48,492 nt of DNA, taken from the NCBI GenBank assembly GCA_946403075.1, contig CAMIYN010000008.1, positions 1 to 48,492 on the forward strand, given 5' to 3'. Origin of the DNA: an uncultured Lachnospiraceae bacterium. Its GTDB lineage: Bacteria > Bacillota > Clostridia > Lachnospirales > Lachnospiraceae. Of this stretch, positions 35,528 to 44,648 are shown piece after piece (position 1 is the stretch's first letter; every line of letters starts with the position of its first letter). Made by a program: the position numbers and the translations under genes. The notes below the pieces were generated by a model. The model saw only the letters and a list, made by a program, of their open reading frames with translations, had not been told where the DNA came from and did no database searches.

Positions 35528-36650
35528 ACAAATGATTAATGAGACATTTAAAGACATTGCACCTGGTGATATTGTCACAGGAACTGTCATAAGTGTTTAT
35601 AGTGATTATGCCACACTCAATATTGGCTACAAACATGATGGAGTATTAAAGAGAAGTGATTTTATAAATGATCCAAATGTTGATTTAAAGAAAGTTTTTA
35701 ATATTGGGGACACTTTAGATGTAAAGGTGATTAAGTTAAATGATGGGGAAGGACAAGCAGTACTGTCAAGAAGAGAAATTGTTAAAAATGAAGTTAATAG
35801 TAAATTGCAAAAATTATATGAAACTGGTGGGATAAAGAAAGGTAAAGTAATCAATGTAAATGATGGTGGATTAATAATTGAGATAGAACCTTTGGTTAAT
35901 GTATTTATGCCAAAGTCTTTGATTAGTAATAAAATTGAAAATGATTTAAAAAAATATTTAGGGACAGAATTGGAATTTTATATTACAGAATATAAGCCAT
36001 TGAAGGGAAGATGTATAGCTGATAGAAAGAAAATTGTTGTCGAAGAAGAAAAAGCAAAAAAGGAAAAGGCTCTAAGTAGTATAAAAGTTTCACAAGTAGT
36101 TGAGGGGACAGTTCAAAGTATTCAAGACTATGGTGTATTTGTAGATATTGGTGGTATTTCTGGTTTACTTCACATTAGTGAGATAGGGTGGGGAAAACTA
36201 CAAAATCCAAAAAAAGTATTTAAAGTTGGTGATAAAATAAAAGTCCTTATTCGTGAAATAGTTGATGATAAAATTTCTCTTACTGCAAAATTCCCTGATG
36301 AAAATCCTTGGGTTTTGGCCAAGACACAATTTGCAGTAGGAAATGTTGTTAAAGGAAAAGTTGCAAGATTAACTGATTATGGTGCTTTTATTTCCCTAAA
36401 TGATAATATTGATGGTCTTTTACACATATCAGAGATTAGTTGGGATAAAATTAAAAAAGTGAGTGATGCAATAAATATTGGAGATTTGATAGATGTTAAA
36501 ATAATTGACTTTGATGAAAAGAATCAAAGGATTTCACTTAGCATTAAACAACTAACCGAAAAGCCAGAGGAAAAAGAAATACAAGATATAGTTGATGTAG
36601 ACATAGAGGAATATAGCAAGAAATTGGATGAAGACAATAATCTATTATAA
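35508..36650 (+). CDS. S1-domain RNA-binding protein (RpsA-like), 380 aa
   Basis: Four S1 domains are visible at about 18-90, 105-165, 187-262 and 277-350, the third and fourth strongest (VVEGTVQSIQDYGVFVDIGG, VKGKVARLTDYGAFISL). This is the short Firmicute type of ribosomal protein S1 homologue, which binds RNA and helps translation initiation. Translation is coupled to ispH: ATG 35508 lies 20 bases before the ispH stop, with GAGGAG ten bases upstream. The C-terminus is acidic. A terminator follows 27 bases after the stop. Confidence 0.9.
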   Translation: MQEQSFEQMINETFKDIAPGDIVTGTVISVYSDYATLNIGYKHDGVLKRSDFINDPNVDLKKVFNIGDTLDVKVIKLNDGEGQAVLSRREIVKNEVNSKLQKLYETGGIKKGKVINVNDGGLIIEIEPLVNVFMPKSLISNKIENDLKKYLGTELEFYITEYKPLKGRCIADRKKIVVEEEKAKKEKALSSIKVSQVVEGTVQSIQDYGVFVDIGGISGLLHISEIGWGKLQNPKKVFKVGDKIKVLIREIVDDKISLTAKFPDENPWVLAKTQFAVGNVVKGKVARLTDYGAFISLNDNIDGLLHISEISWDKIKKVSDAINIGDLIDVKIIDFDEKNQRISLSIKQLTEKPEEKEIQDIVDVDIEEYSKKLDEDNNLL

Positions 36651-36677
36651 TTGAAATAATTAATAGGGTTTAAGTTG

Positions 36678-36704
36678 GAGCAGCTTTTAGGCTGCTTTTA
36701 TTTT
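36678..36704 (+). terminator. Intrinsic terminator after the S1-domain gene
   Basis: Stem AGCAGC/GCTGCT with loop TTTTAG and a T-rich tail (TTTATTTT). It ends the relA-cmk-ispH-S1 transcript just before the maf Shine-Dalgarno. The stem is short, so partial read-through into maf is likely, and no separate maf promoter is obvious. Confidence 0.8.
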
Positions 36705-36715
36705 AAAGGTTTTTT

Positions 36716-37354
36716 ATGAAAAAAATAATACTTGCAAGTAATTCTTTTAGACGAAGAGAATTGTTGTCAAAACTAAATATTAAATTTGATGTAAAAGTAG
36801 CAAATATTGATGAAGACTTTGATAAAAGTATTGATGTCGTAGAAACAGTTAAGAATATTTCTTATCTAAAAGCAAAAAAAGTTTTTGATGAGAATAAAGA
36901 TGCTATAGTAATTGGGAGCGATACTATTGTTTATTTTAATAATGAAATTATTGGTAAACCAGAGAGAGAGCTATTAAAAAAATATAATACTGATGATTTT
37001 TACAAATTAATTAGAGAAAATGAAAATGTGTTGAAAGAGGCAGAAGATATAGCTTTTAATATGTTAAAGAGTTTTTCAAATAGGACTCATGAAGTAATGA
37101 CGGGAATTGCTATTATTAGTGAAAATAGAGTTTTTAAAGATGTAAGCATAACGAAAGTCACATTTTCAAATTTAACCGATGATGATATTTTAGAATATGT
37201 AAAAACTAATGAGCCGTTTGGGAAAGCAGGAGGCTATGCAGTTCAAGAAAATGCTGGGAAATTTATTGAGAGAATTGATGGAGATTTTTGGACTATTGTA
37301 GGTTTTCCATTAAATATAGTTTTTAATGAATTAAAGAATATAGATTTATATTGA
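36716..37354 (+). CDS. maf: Maf-family nucleotide pyrophosphatase with an insertion
   Basis: Maf proteins hydrolyse non-canonical or canonical NTPs, and some affect septation. The family motifs are SNSFRRRELL (9-18), the catalytic GSDTIVYFNNEIIGKP, NRTHEVMTG and FGKAGGYAVQENAGKFIERI. Compared with B. subtilis Maf (189 residues) this protein is longer (212) because about 26 charged residues (starting ERELLKKYNTDD) are inserted between GKP and the helix before NRTHEV. The catalytic residues are retained. AAAGG lies six bases before the ATG. Confidence 0.93.
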   Translation: MKKIILASNSFRRRELLSKLNIKFDVKVANIDEDFDKSIDVVETVKNISYLKAKKVFDENKDAIVIGSDTIVYFNNEIIGKPERELLKKYNTDDFYKLIRENENVLKEAEDIAFNMLKSFSNRTHEVMTGIAIISENRVFKDVSITKVTFSNLTDDDILEYVKTNEPFGKAGGYAVQENAGKFIERIDGDFWTIVGFPLNIVFNELKNIDLY

Positions 37355-37364
37355 TAGGAGTTTT

Positions 37365-37811
37365 ATGATAAGTATTAGAAAATTAGATAAATTTTCAAAA
37401 CTGATTTTTAAAATTTCAAAACAAATATTTAAATTTGCAATATATGTTTTAATTGTTTTTTTTATAGGTGTAAAACTTTTTAATTTTGGTATAAGATTAT
37501 TTTATGAGAGAGCAGTAGATACAGAAAATGGCAAAACTATTGATTTTATAATTAATAATGGAGATGATGTAAAAACTATTGCAAATAATTTATACTCTGC
37601 TGGGCTGATTGATGATACACTTGCATTTAGGTTTAGAGCATATATCTATAAAATAAAATTTACTCCAAATGTATATAGTTTAAAATCAACTATGACTATA
37701 AAAAATATGCTAGATATTTTTGATGATAATGACCATATAGAGATTACAACAACAAATATTTCAAATGAGAGTGAAGAAGAGCAATATGAATTATCTCCAG
37801 AAGATGAATGA
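37365..37811 (+). CDS. Short MltG-like membrane protein lacking the catalytic domain (148 aa)
   Basis: One transmembrane helix (about 21-45, KFAIYVLIVFFIGVKLFNFG) precedes a LysM-like subdomain typical of the N-terminus of endolytic transglycosylase MltG (YceG): the pattern is IINNGDDVKTIANNLYSAGLI then LAFRFRAYIYK and MTIKNMLDIF. The MltG catalytic domain with its essential Glu is missing; only an acidic tail follows. Such short forms keep the gene order of B. subtilis (mltG-trmR-trhP). It probably binds or places glycan strands rather than cutting them. GGAG precedes ATG 37365, and the stop overlaps trmR. Confidence 0.75.
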   Translation: MISIRKLDKFSKLIFKISKQIFKFAIYVLIVFFIGVKLFNFGIRLFYERAVDTENGKTIDFIINNGDDVKTIANNLYSAGLIDDTLAFRFRAYIYKIKFTPNVYSLKSTMTIKNMLDIFDDNDHIEITTTNISNESEEEQYELSPEDE

Positions 37812-38454
37812 TTATTATGAAAATAGATTAGAAGATTTTATTTTTTCATTTTCTAATATTGACTCAAATGAGATGATAATAAATGAGTTAAAGAGAGAAG
37901 CAATAGATTTAGATGTGCCGATAATTAGAAATGAGACTGCAGATATTTTATCTATTCTAATAAAAATAAATAAACCAGAAAATATACTTGAACTTGGGAC
38001 AGGAATAGGGTACTCAACCCTGATTATGTTATTTTCTAGTGAAGAATCAAAAATTACTACCATTGAAAATTACAAAAAACGAATTGAAATAGCAAAAAAA
38101 AATTTTTTGAAATATGATAAAAACAATAATATCTTTTTGATAGAGAGTGATATAACCGATTCTTTAAAAGTATTAGACAAAAAATTTGATTTTATTTTTT
38201 TGGATGCTGCCAAAGCTCAATATCCTATATGGTTTGAGTATTTAAAAAAAATAATTAATAAAAATGGTATAATATTTGCAGACAATATTTTTAGAGATGG
38301 GGAAGTTATAGAGTCTCATTTTGCTATAAGAAAAAGAAATAGAACAATACACAAGAGAATGAGAGAATTTTTACAAATTTTAAAAGATGATATAGATTTT
38401 GATACAAAAATTATTAATATTGGAGATGGAATAACAATTTCAATAAAAAAATAG
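37804..38454 (+). CDS. trmR: tRNA 5-hydroxyuridine methyltransferase TrmR-like
   Basis: A class I SAM methyltransferase of the O-methyltransferase-3 family. It resembles B. subtilis TrmR (YrrM), which converts ho5U34 to mo5U34 in tRNA. Landmarks are ILELGTGIGYSTLIM (SAM), FIFLDAAKAQYPIWFE, ADNIFRDG and the C-terminal GDGITISIKK. ATG 37804 gives an eight-base overlap with the MltG-like gene and 216 residues; in-frame ATGs at 37765 and 37786 are less convincing. The next gene, a U32 protein like TrhP, would supply its ho5U substrate. Confidence 0.85.
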   Translation: MNDYYENRLEDFIFSFSNIDSNEMIINELKREAIDLDVPIIRNETADILSILIKINKPENILELGTGIGYSTLIMLFSSEESKITTIENYKKRIEIAKKNFLKYDKNNNIFLIESDITDSLKVLDKKFDFIFLDAAKAQYPIWFEYLKKIINKNGIIFADNIFRDGEVIESHFAIRKRNRTIHKRMREFLQILKDDIDFDTKIINIGDGITISIKK

Positions 38455-38456
38455 AT

Positions 38457-39698
38457 ATGAAAAAGCCTGAATTATTAATGCCAGCTGGTGATTTTAATAC
38501 ATTAAAAATAGCATATAATTATGGTGCAGATGCTTGTTATATAGGTGGTAATTTCTTTTCACTTAGAGCAAATGCAACAAATTTTAGTGATGAAGAATTG
38601 GAAGTTGCTATAAAATATGCACATAGTATAAAAAAGAAAATCTATATAACTGCAAATATTTTTGCTTTTAATGATGATTTAGAAAAAATCAGAGAGTATT
38701 TTTTATATTTAAATAAAATAAAGCCAGATGGAGTTTTAATATCAGACCTTGGGGTTTTACGGATTGCAAATGAAATTTTAACTGATGTAGATATTCATAT
38801 ATCAACTCAAGCAAATACAACAAATTTATCGGCAGTTTTATTTTATAGAGATTTGGGTGTAAAAAGAGTGGTATTGGCAAGAGAGCTGAGTATGAAAGAT
38901 ATAGAATTTATAAAAAGCAAAGTAAAAGATAGTATTGAAATAGAGACTTTTATTCATGGTTCTATGTGCATTTCCTTTTCAGGTAGATGTCTTCTATCAA
39001 ATTTTTTAACTGGCAAGTCGTCAAATCTTGGAGAGTGTACCCATCCTTGTAGGTGGAAGTATGAAATACAAAATAAAGAATTTGAATTTATAGAAGAGAC
39101 AAGAAGAGATGAAAAATATACCATAATTGAAAATGAAAGGGGAAGTTATATTTTTAATTCAAAAGATTTGTGCATGATAGAACATATAGATGATTTGATA
39201 AATGCAAATATTGATTCATTAAAAGTTGAAGGTAGAATGAAGAGTGAATTATATATAGCAACTATTGCAAGGGTATATAGAAAGGCAATAGATGATTATG
39301 TAAATGATAAGGAATTATATAAAAATAATAAAGATATTTATATTGATGAAATAAAAAAATGCACATACAGAGAGTATACAACGGGATTTTTTTATGGGAA
39401 GCCAAATGAGAAGACACAAGTTTATGATGAAAGCACATATATAAATGGAGCAAAACTTTGTGGAATAGTAGAAAAAGTAGATGATGATTTTTCATATTTT
39501 ACACAAAAGAATAAATTTTCTGTTAATGATGAATTAGAAGTTATGGATAAAAATTTTGAAAATAGAAAAGTTAAAGTTTTAGAAATGTTTGATGTAGACA
39601 CTGGTAAAACAATTACTACTTGTCCACATTCCAAACAAAAATTAAAAGTTAGATTTGATAATAAAGTGGATGTGGGTTTGGTTTTAAGAATAGTATGA
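38457..39698 (+). CDS. trhP: U32-family protein, TrhP-like tRNA hydroxylation enzyme (413 aa)
   Basis: Peptidase-U32-family proteins such as TrhP (YegQ) use prephenate to hydroxylate U34 in tRNA. Family features are LLMPAGDFNTLKIAYNYGAD, the SLRANATNFS stretch, HISTQANTTN, the Cys-containing FIHGSMCISFSGRCLLSN, GECTHPCRW and the SLKVEGRMKSE signature. B. subtilis has two half-size or tandem U32 genes (yrrN and yrrO) at this place; here one gene of 413 residues does the job, similar to the E. coli form. ATG follows the trmR stop by two bases. Assignment to tRNA modification rather than proteolysis comes from context. Confidence 0.85.
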   Translation: MKKPELLMPAGDFNTLKIAYNYGADACYIGGNFFSLRANATNFSDEELEVAIKYAHSIKKKIYITANIFAFNDDLEKIREYFLYLNKIKPDGVLISDLGVLRIANEILTDVDIHISTQANTTNLSAVLFYRDLGVKRVVLARELSMKDIEFIKSKVKDSIEIETFIHGSMCISFSGRCLLSNFLTGKSSNLGECTHPCRWKYEIQNKEFEFIEETRRDEKYTIIENERGSYIFNSKDLCMIEHIDDLINANIDSLKVEGRMKSELYIATIARVYRKAIDDYVNDKELYKNNKDIYIDEIKKCTYREYTTGFFYGKPNEKTQVYDESTYINGAKLCGIVEKVDDDFSYFTQKNKFSVNDELEVMDKNFENRKVKVLEMFDVDTGKTITTCPHSKQKLKVRFDNKVDVGLVLRIV

Positions 39699-40552
39699 AG
39701 TATAAATTAAATATTAAAAATATTCCTAAATATTTGTCATATGTTTTGCTGTTTTATATATTTATATGTGCTTTAACAGTTACATTTAGTTTTGTTATGA
39801 TTATAATTTTTATTTTAATGTCTATTTTATTGTATCTATTGTCATATTGCCTAAATCATCCATACGACTATAAAAAAGAGAGTCCAAGATTTTTTAATGT
39901 TTTTATAGAAACTATATCCATATTAATTTTTTCATTTTTTTCTATTATGATTTTAATAAATACAATATATCCAATGCAGTATATAGATAAGAATAAAAAT
40001 TTTGACTACATTATAGTTTTTGGTGCAGGAGTATCAACTGATGAATCAAAAAATATTATTATCAATAAGAGAATTGAAACTGCTTTAAAATATTATGATG
40101 TAAATAATAGGACAAAATTTGTTTTATCTGGTGCAAAAGGTGATAATGAATTTATAGAAGAAGCATTTTATATGAGAAACTATATGCTTAGTAGTGGAGT
40201 GCCCAATGATAGAATTTTGGTTGATATTTTTTCAAATAATACTTATGAAAATATTAATAATTCCCTATATATAATAAAAGAAGATATGATAAATAGAAAT
40301 AGAAGAGAAAGCATTTTTGGTAGACCATTTAAAAAAGATATGGATTTTTTTATATATGATAATGTTGAGATAGGTTTTTTATCAAATGAATTCCATTTAA
40401 TGAGAATAGATATGATGGCAAAATTAAAAGGTGTAAAGAAACCTATAAATATTGTAGTAAAAACTACTCCATTTTATTTATTGTATTATGAAATTAGAGA
40501 AGTTTTATCAATTTTGAAGGCTTTTGTGTTATTTCAGTTGAAAATTGTTTAA
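39695..40552 (+). CDS. Membrane protein with YdcF/ElyC-type DUF218 domain (285 aa)
   Basis: Three hydrophobic segments lie at the N-terminus (about 14-37, 38-55 and 70-92). They are followed by a DUF218 domain with DYIIVFGAGVS, INKRIETALKYY, FVLSGAKGDNEFIEEA and SNNTYENINNSL. DUF218 proteins include SanA, ElyC and YdcF, which affect envelope permeability or wall precursor balance, but their biochemistry is mostly unclear. The start overlaps the U32 gene stop by four bases (ATGA), so it belongs to the mltG-trmR-trhP operon. Confidence 0.85.
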   Translation: MKYKLNIKNIPKYLSYVLLFYIFICALTVTFSFVMIIIFILMSILLYLLSYCLNHPYDYKKESPRFFNVFIETISILIFSFFSIMILINTIYPMQYIDKNKNFDYIIVFGAGVSTDESKNIIINKRIETALKYYDVNNRTKFVLSGAKGDNEFIEEAFYMRNYMLSSGVPNDRILVDIFSNNTYENINNSLYIIKEDMINRNRRESIFGRPFKKDMDFFIYDNVEIGFLSNEFHLMRIDMMAKLKGVKKPINIVVKTTPFYLLYYEIREVLSILKAFVLFQLKIV

Positions 40553-40682
40553 TGGGAATTATAAAAAGCATCTGTTGATGTAGTGTATAAGAATAGAAAC
40601 TATTATAAATAGAAAAAGTCATTTCAAAAAAGAAATTGTTTCCTTGATCTGGATAGCAAAAATTCTATAATTATGTGGGAAA

Positions 40683-41162
40683 ATGATTAAGTCTAAAATT
40701 AACAAATTAATAATAAGTAGTAAAAAAAGAATTAATTGGAAAGTTGTTGAAGAATATTTAAAAAAATATGATAACACAGTTGTTATTATTGAAGAGACGA
40801 CAGAATCTGTTAATATTGATAAACATTTTATAGATGAATATGTTGGTTCTAAATATACAAGAAGTTTGAAAGGAACAAATGCATTAGTTAAAGCTAATAT
40901 TCCAATTATTTTAGAGGAAATAATAAAAAACTCATACAATAAAAGACATATAGATGATTATAATTTTAAACATAAAAGTTTTGCTAAGGGTGGATGGAAT
41001 AGATATGATTCAAATATACTTATGCCAATTAGAAATGACAACAAAGAAATTATTGGATATAGTGAATATAAAGTAACATTAGTAGTTCGAGTAATTAAAA
41101 ATAACAAACTATACTTATATGATATAATAAACATAAAAAAAGAAACTGGCAACCCACTCTAA
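40683..41162 (+). CDS. Orphan toxin-like domain (MuF/polymorphic-toxin C-terminal type), 159 aa
   Basis: The C-terminal 100 residues (YTRSLKGTNALVKANIPIIL, HKSFAKGGWNRY, YLYDIINIKKETGN) look like the barnase/EndoU/ColicinE5-RelE-like nuclease domains attached to phage MuF head-morphogenesis and polymorphic toxin proteins, recalled by pattern only. The N-terminal part matches nothing I know. There is no delivery domain, no immunity-gene candidate and only a weak start (ATG 40683, no Shine-Dalgarno). The frame continues after the stop with a short plausible tail. It is most likely a remnant of a phage or toxin gene; a functional single-domain protein is possible. Confidence 0.45.
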   Translation: MIKSKINKLIISSKKRINWKVVEEYLKKYDNTVVIIEETTESVNIDKHFIDEYVGSKYTRSLKGTNALVKANIPIILEEIIKNSYNKRHIDDYNFKHKSFAKGGWNRYDSNILMPIRNDNKEIIGYSEYKVTLVVRVIKNNKLYLYDIINIKKETGNPL

Positions 41163-41711
41163 GACATAAAGTCAAGTGGTAAAAACCCGTTCCTTGTTTA
41201 TATACTAATATAGATTGTTATAAATGTCAATATAAAATAGCAAAAAAGCTATTCACAAAAAGGGATGTGAACCACATATGACTAAACTTTCGGTAAAAAA
41301 ACACTATTATTTATATATATTTTATCAATTTAAAAAAATGTTAAGTTATTAGGAATATAATTAGGTAAATAATAATATTGTGATTAAAAAACTATTGGAG
41401 AAGATATTTAGGTTAATTCTAATATCATTTGAAAATTTAATAAAAAACAATGTGGTAGAATCTACAAGGTTTGAATATAAGAAAATTTTAAATATAGAAA
41501 GTTTACATCACACTATTGATGAATTTGATAATTGTGGTGGTGGCTATATTGTCTATGGCTATTATGTCCGTAAAATGTAAAGCACTATAAAAGCAAATGA
41601 TAAGATATAGAAAAAGTATATAAATAAAGTATATAAATAACAGATATGGAGAAGCTGTGAGCATAGCAAATATATGAAAAAGAAATTTATAAAGGAATAA
41701 AGGTGAAAATT
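41163..41711. other. Low-density island remnant: hairpin, small frame and short direct repeat
   Basis: This 549-base stretch has no convincing gene. It holds a hairpin AATAGC-AAAAAA-GCTATT (41236-41253). It also holds a 66-codon frame starting with GTG (41380-41580), with no ribosome site or recognisable domain. A 13-bp tandem duplication, AAAGTATATAAAT twice, lies at 41613-41638. AAAGG just before the M16C peptidase start belongs to that gene. With the orphan toxin-like domain upstream it looks like decayed accessory DNA between two housekeeping operons. Confidence 0.5.
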
Positions 41712-44648
41712 ATGGTTTTTAGTCAAGACATTAACAAATTATTTTGTTATAAAAAAGAAACAGAAGTAAGAGAAATCAATATTAAAATTTATGAATTAGA
41801 GCATGTAAAGACAAAAGCAAAAATTTTATTGTATGAAACAAAAGATGACAATAAAGTTTTTAATATTTGTTTTAAAACTCCTGTGAATAATAATAAAGGG
41901 ATACCTCATATACTCGAACACTCTGTATTATGTGGTTCAAATAAATATAATGTAAAAGACCCTTTTGTTGAACTTGCAAAGAGCTCCTTAAATACTTTTT
42001 TAAATGCAATGACTTTTTTGGATAAAACTTGCTACCCAGTTGCTTCTTGCAATTTAAAAGATTTTAAAAATTTAATGGATGTATATTTAGATGCAGTTTT
42101 TTTTCCAAATATTTATAAAAATAAATATATATTTATGCAAGAAGGTTGGCATTATGAAATTGATGATAAGAATACTGAAATCATAAGAAATGGTGTAGTT
42201 TTTAATGAAATGAAGGGAGTTTTTTCTGACCCACAAGGCATATTAGAACATAGTATATTAGAATCTTTATATAGTGGGACAAATTATATGTATGAGTCAG
42301 GCGGGATGCCAAATGAAATTGTAAATTTGACTTATGATGAATTTTTAGATTTTCATAAAAGGTATTATTCACCTACTAATTCTATAATTTCTCTATATGG
42401 GGATATGGATTTCAATGAGAGATTAAAATATATTGATGAATATTATTTAAGTAAGTTTGATTATGTAGATATTAGTTCTTTTAATAAAAATAATGTATCA
42501 AATAATACAGTTAAAGATATAAACATAAAATATTTTGATTCAAAAAATACAGACAATAATATTTTATCTTTTAATTATCTATTAAATGAAGAAAAAGATA
42601 CAATTAGTCATATAGTTTTGTTAGTTTTAAATTATATTTTGTTTGGTCAAGAAGGAGCAATTATTAAAGATAAACTAATTAAATTAAATCTGTGTGATAC
42701 AGTTTTAAGTCAATATGAACATAGTTTTCAAAAGGGATATTTTAGTATAGTTTTGCATAATGTTATTTTAGATAATGAGTATGATAGTGATAAAATATTT
42801 TATATAAAAAATAAAATTAACGATTTATTGATAGAATTAGTAAATAATGGAATTAGTAAAGATAAATTAGTTGCAGGTATAAATTCTGTGCATTTTAGTT
42901 TTTTTGATAATGATACCATGTATCCTAAGGGTTTAAATTATATTTTAAACTCTCTTGATTCTTATTTATATGGTAAGGATGTTGATATTTTTATAAAATA
43001 TAAAAAGGCATTTGAATATTTAGAAAATGAAAATTTAGATTCAAAAAATAATATTTTTATAAATACTATAAAAGAATTATTTTTAGATAATGAGATGACA
43101 TCTACTTCTCTAATATATCCAAAAACAGATTTAATAGTAGAGAATTCAATTAGTGAAAAAAAAGCATTAAATGAATTTAAAAATAGTTTATCAAGTGAGC
43201 AGATTAATAATATTATAAATGAAAATAACAATTTAAAAATCTATCAAAGTGAAAAAGATGATTTTTCATGTTTGCCAACTCTAGATTTAAAAGATATAGA
43301 TCGTAAAAAAATTGTAGCTGATTTTGATATTTTGGATGTTTATGGTAAAAATACATTATTTACAAATAATGATAATGAAGAGTTAATATATTTTAATTTT
43401 AATATTAAATTACCCAAATTATCAAATATTGAAAAATATTATTTATCAATTTTAACAAAATTATTTACAAAAGTTTCAACTAAAAACTACTCATATAGTG
43501 AATTGAATAATCTTATTGACACATATACAGGTCAATTCAGCATTAATGTTAGTGTAGTTTCTAATATTTCATATTTAAAAGTATCTATAAAAACTACAAA
43601 AAAGAATTTTTATAAGGCGATAGAAATATTAAAAGAGGTTTTATTTAATACTAAAATAAGTGAGGTTGAAAGAATCAAAAGTATATTATTAGAATGCAGG
43701 ATAGAATCAAATTTATCAGTTCAAAATAACGGGCATATAGCCTCACTAAATAGAGCAAGTAGTAATATAAGTTTAACTTCAAATTATTTTGACTACATGA
43801 GCATAAATGGTATTTCTTTTAATATGTTTTTAAATGAATTGTTAAAAAAATACGATGAAAATGTTTTATTAATTTTTAATAATTTAAATATATCTTATAG
43901 TAGCATTTTAAATAATAAAGATATTTTCTTTGACTTCCTTTGTAGTCATGATAATCAAAAAATGTGTAAAGATGGTATTAAAAAAATCATAGATGGGTTT
44001 AATTGTATAAAAATAGATAATGAGAATAATTATTCAGTGTTTTTTGATATTAAAAAATTTGATAGAGTTAGTAAAACCGAAGGCTTTATAACAAATAGTG
44101 ATGTAAATTTTGTTTCGCGAGTTGGTAAGTTTAATAATAAATATACAGGTGTTTTACAACTTGTTAAAACAATTTTATCGTATGATTATTTGTGGACGAA
44201 TATTAGAGTTTTGGGTGGTGCATATGGAATGGGGGTTAAAGTTAATAGAGAGGGTAGCATAGGCTTTACAACTTATAGAGACCCAAATTTATCAAAAAGT
44301 GATATTATTTTTAAAGATATAATTAAATATTTAGAAAATATTAATTTTAGTGATGATATTTTAACAAAATATAAAATTGGGACAATTGGCACAATTGATA
44401 TGCCTTTAAATGATGTAATGAGACATGAAAGAAATGTGCGATTATATTTATTAAATATTACAAATGAGGAACTAAATAGAGAAAGAAGTGAAATACTTGA
44501 TGCAAGTATATTAGATATAAAAAATACAATCAATATTTTAAGAGAAGTCATTTATACAAATGAGATATGTAGTCTAATTAGTGAAAAGAATCGGGAAGAG
44601 GGAAAAGAATATTATAAAAATGTAAAGGATTTATTTTTTAATGAATAA
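41712..44648 (+). CDS. M16C-family metalloprotease (PreP-like), 978 aa
   Basis: This is a large pitrilysin-type zinc peptidase. The inverted zinc motif HILEH (His66, Glu69, His70) is followed by LCGSNKYNVKDPF and the third ligand Glu in VVFNEMKGVFSDP. The second half carries the catalytically inactive M16C partner domains, with RVLGGAYGMGVKV near the C-terminus. These enzymes form a closed chamber and degrade peptides in the cytoplasm. ATG 41712 is favoured over GTG 41703 because of AAAGGTG upstream. It overlaps era by eight bases. Confidence 0.93.
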   Translation: MVFSQDINKLFCYKKETEVREINIKIYELEHVKTKAKILLYETKDDNKVFNICFKTPVNNNKGIPHILEHSVLCGSNKYNVKDPFVELAKSSLNTFLNAMTFLDKTCYPVASCNLKDFKNLMDVYLDAVFFPNIYKNKYIFMQEGWHYEIDDKNTEIIRNGVVFNEMKGVFSDPQGILEHSILESLYSGTNYMYESGGMPNEIVNLTYDEFLDFHKRYYSPTNSIISLYGDMDFNERLKYIDEYYLSKFDYVDISSFNKNNVSNNTVKDINIKYFDSKNTDNNILSFNYLLNEEKDTISHIVLLVLNYILFGQEGAIIKDKLIKLNLCDTVLSQYEHSFQKGYFSIVLHNVILDNEYDSDKIFYIKNKINDLLIELVNNGISKDKLVAGINSVHFSFFDNDTMYPKGLNYILNSLDSYLYGKDVDIFIKYKKAFEYLENENLDSKNNIFINTIKELFLDNEMTSTSLIYPKTDLIVENSISEKKALNEFKNSLSSEQINNIINENNNLKIYQSEKDDFSCLPTLDLKDIDRKKIVADFDILDVYGKNTLFTNNDNEELIYFNFNIKLPKLSNIEKYYLSILTKLFTKVSTKNYSYSELNNLIDTYTGQFSINVSVVSNISYLKVSIKTTKKNFYKAIEILKEVLFNTKISEVERIKSILLECRIESNLSVQNNGHIASLNRASSNISLTSNYFDYMSINGISFNMFLNELLKKYDENVLLIFNNLNISYSSILNNKDIFFDFLCSHDNQKMCKDGIKKIIDGFNCIKIDNENNYSVFFDIKKFDRVSKTEGFITNSDVNFVSRVGKFNNKYTGVLQLVKTILSYDYLWTNIRVLGGAYGMGVKVNREGSIGFTTYRDPNLSKSDIIFKDIIKYLENINFSDDILTKYKIGTIGTIDMPLNDVMRHERNVRLYLLNITNEELNRERSEILDASILDIKNTINILREVIYTNEICSLISEKNREEGKEYYKNVKDLFFNE

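Noticed and set aside
41380..41580. 66-residue GTG-started frame
   Set aside because: No ribosome site, no family resemblance and surrounding DNA looks decayed; reported only within the island description.
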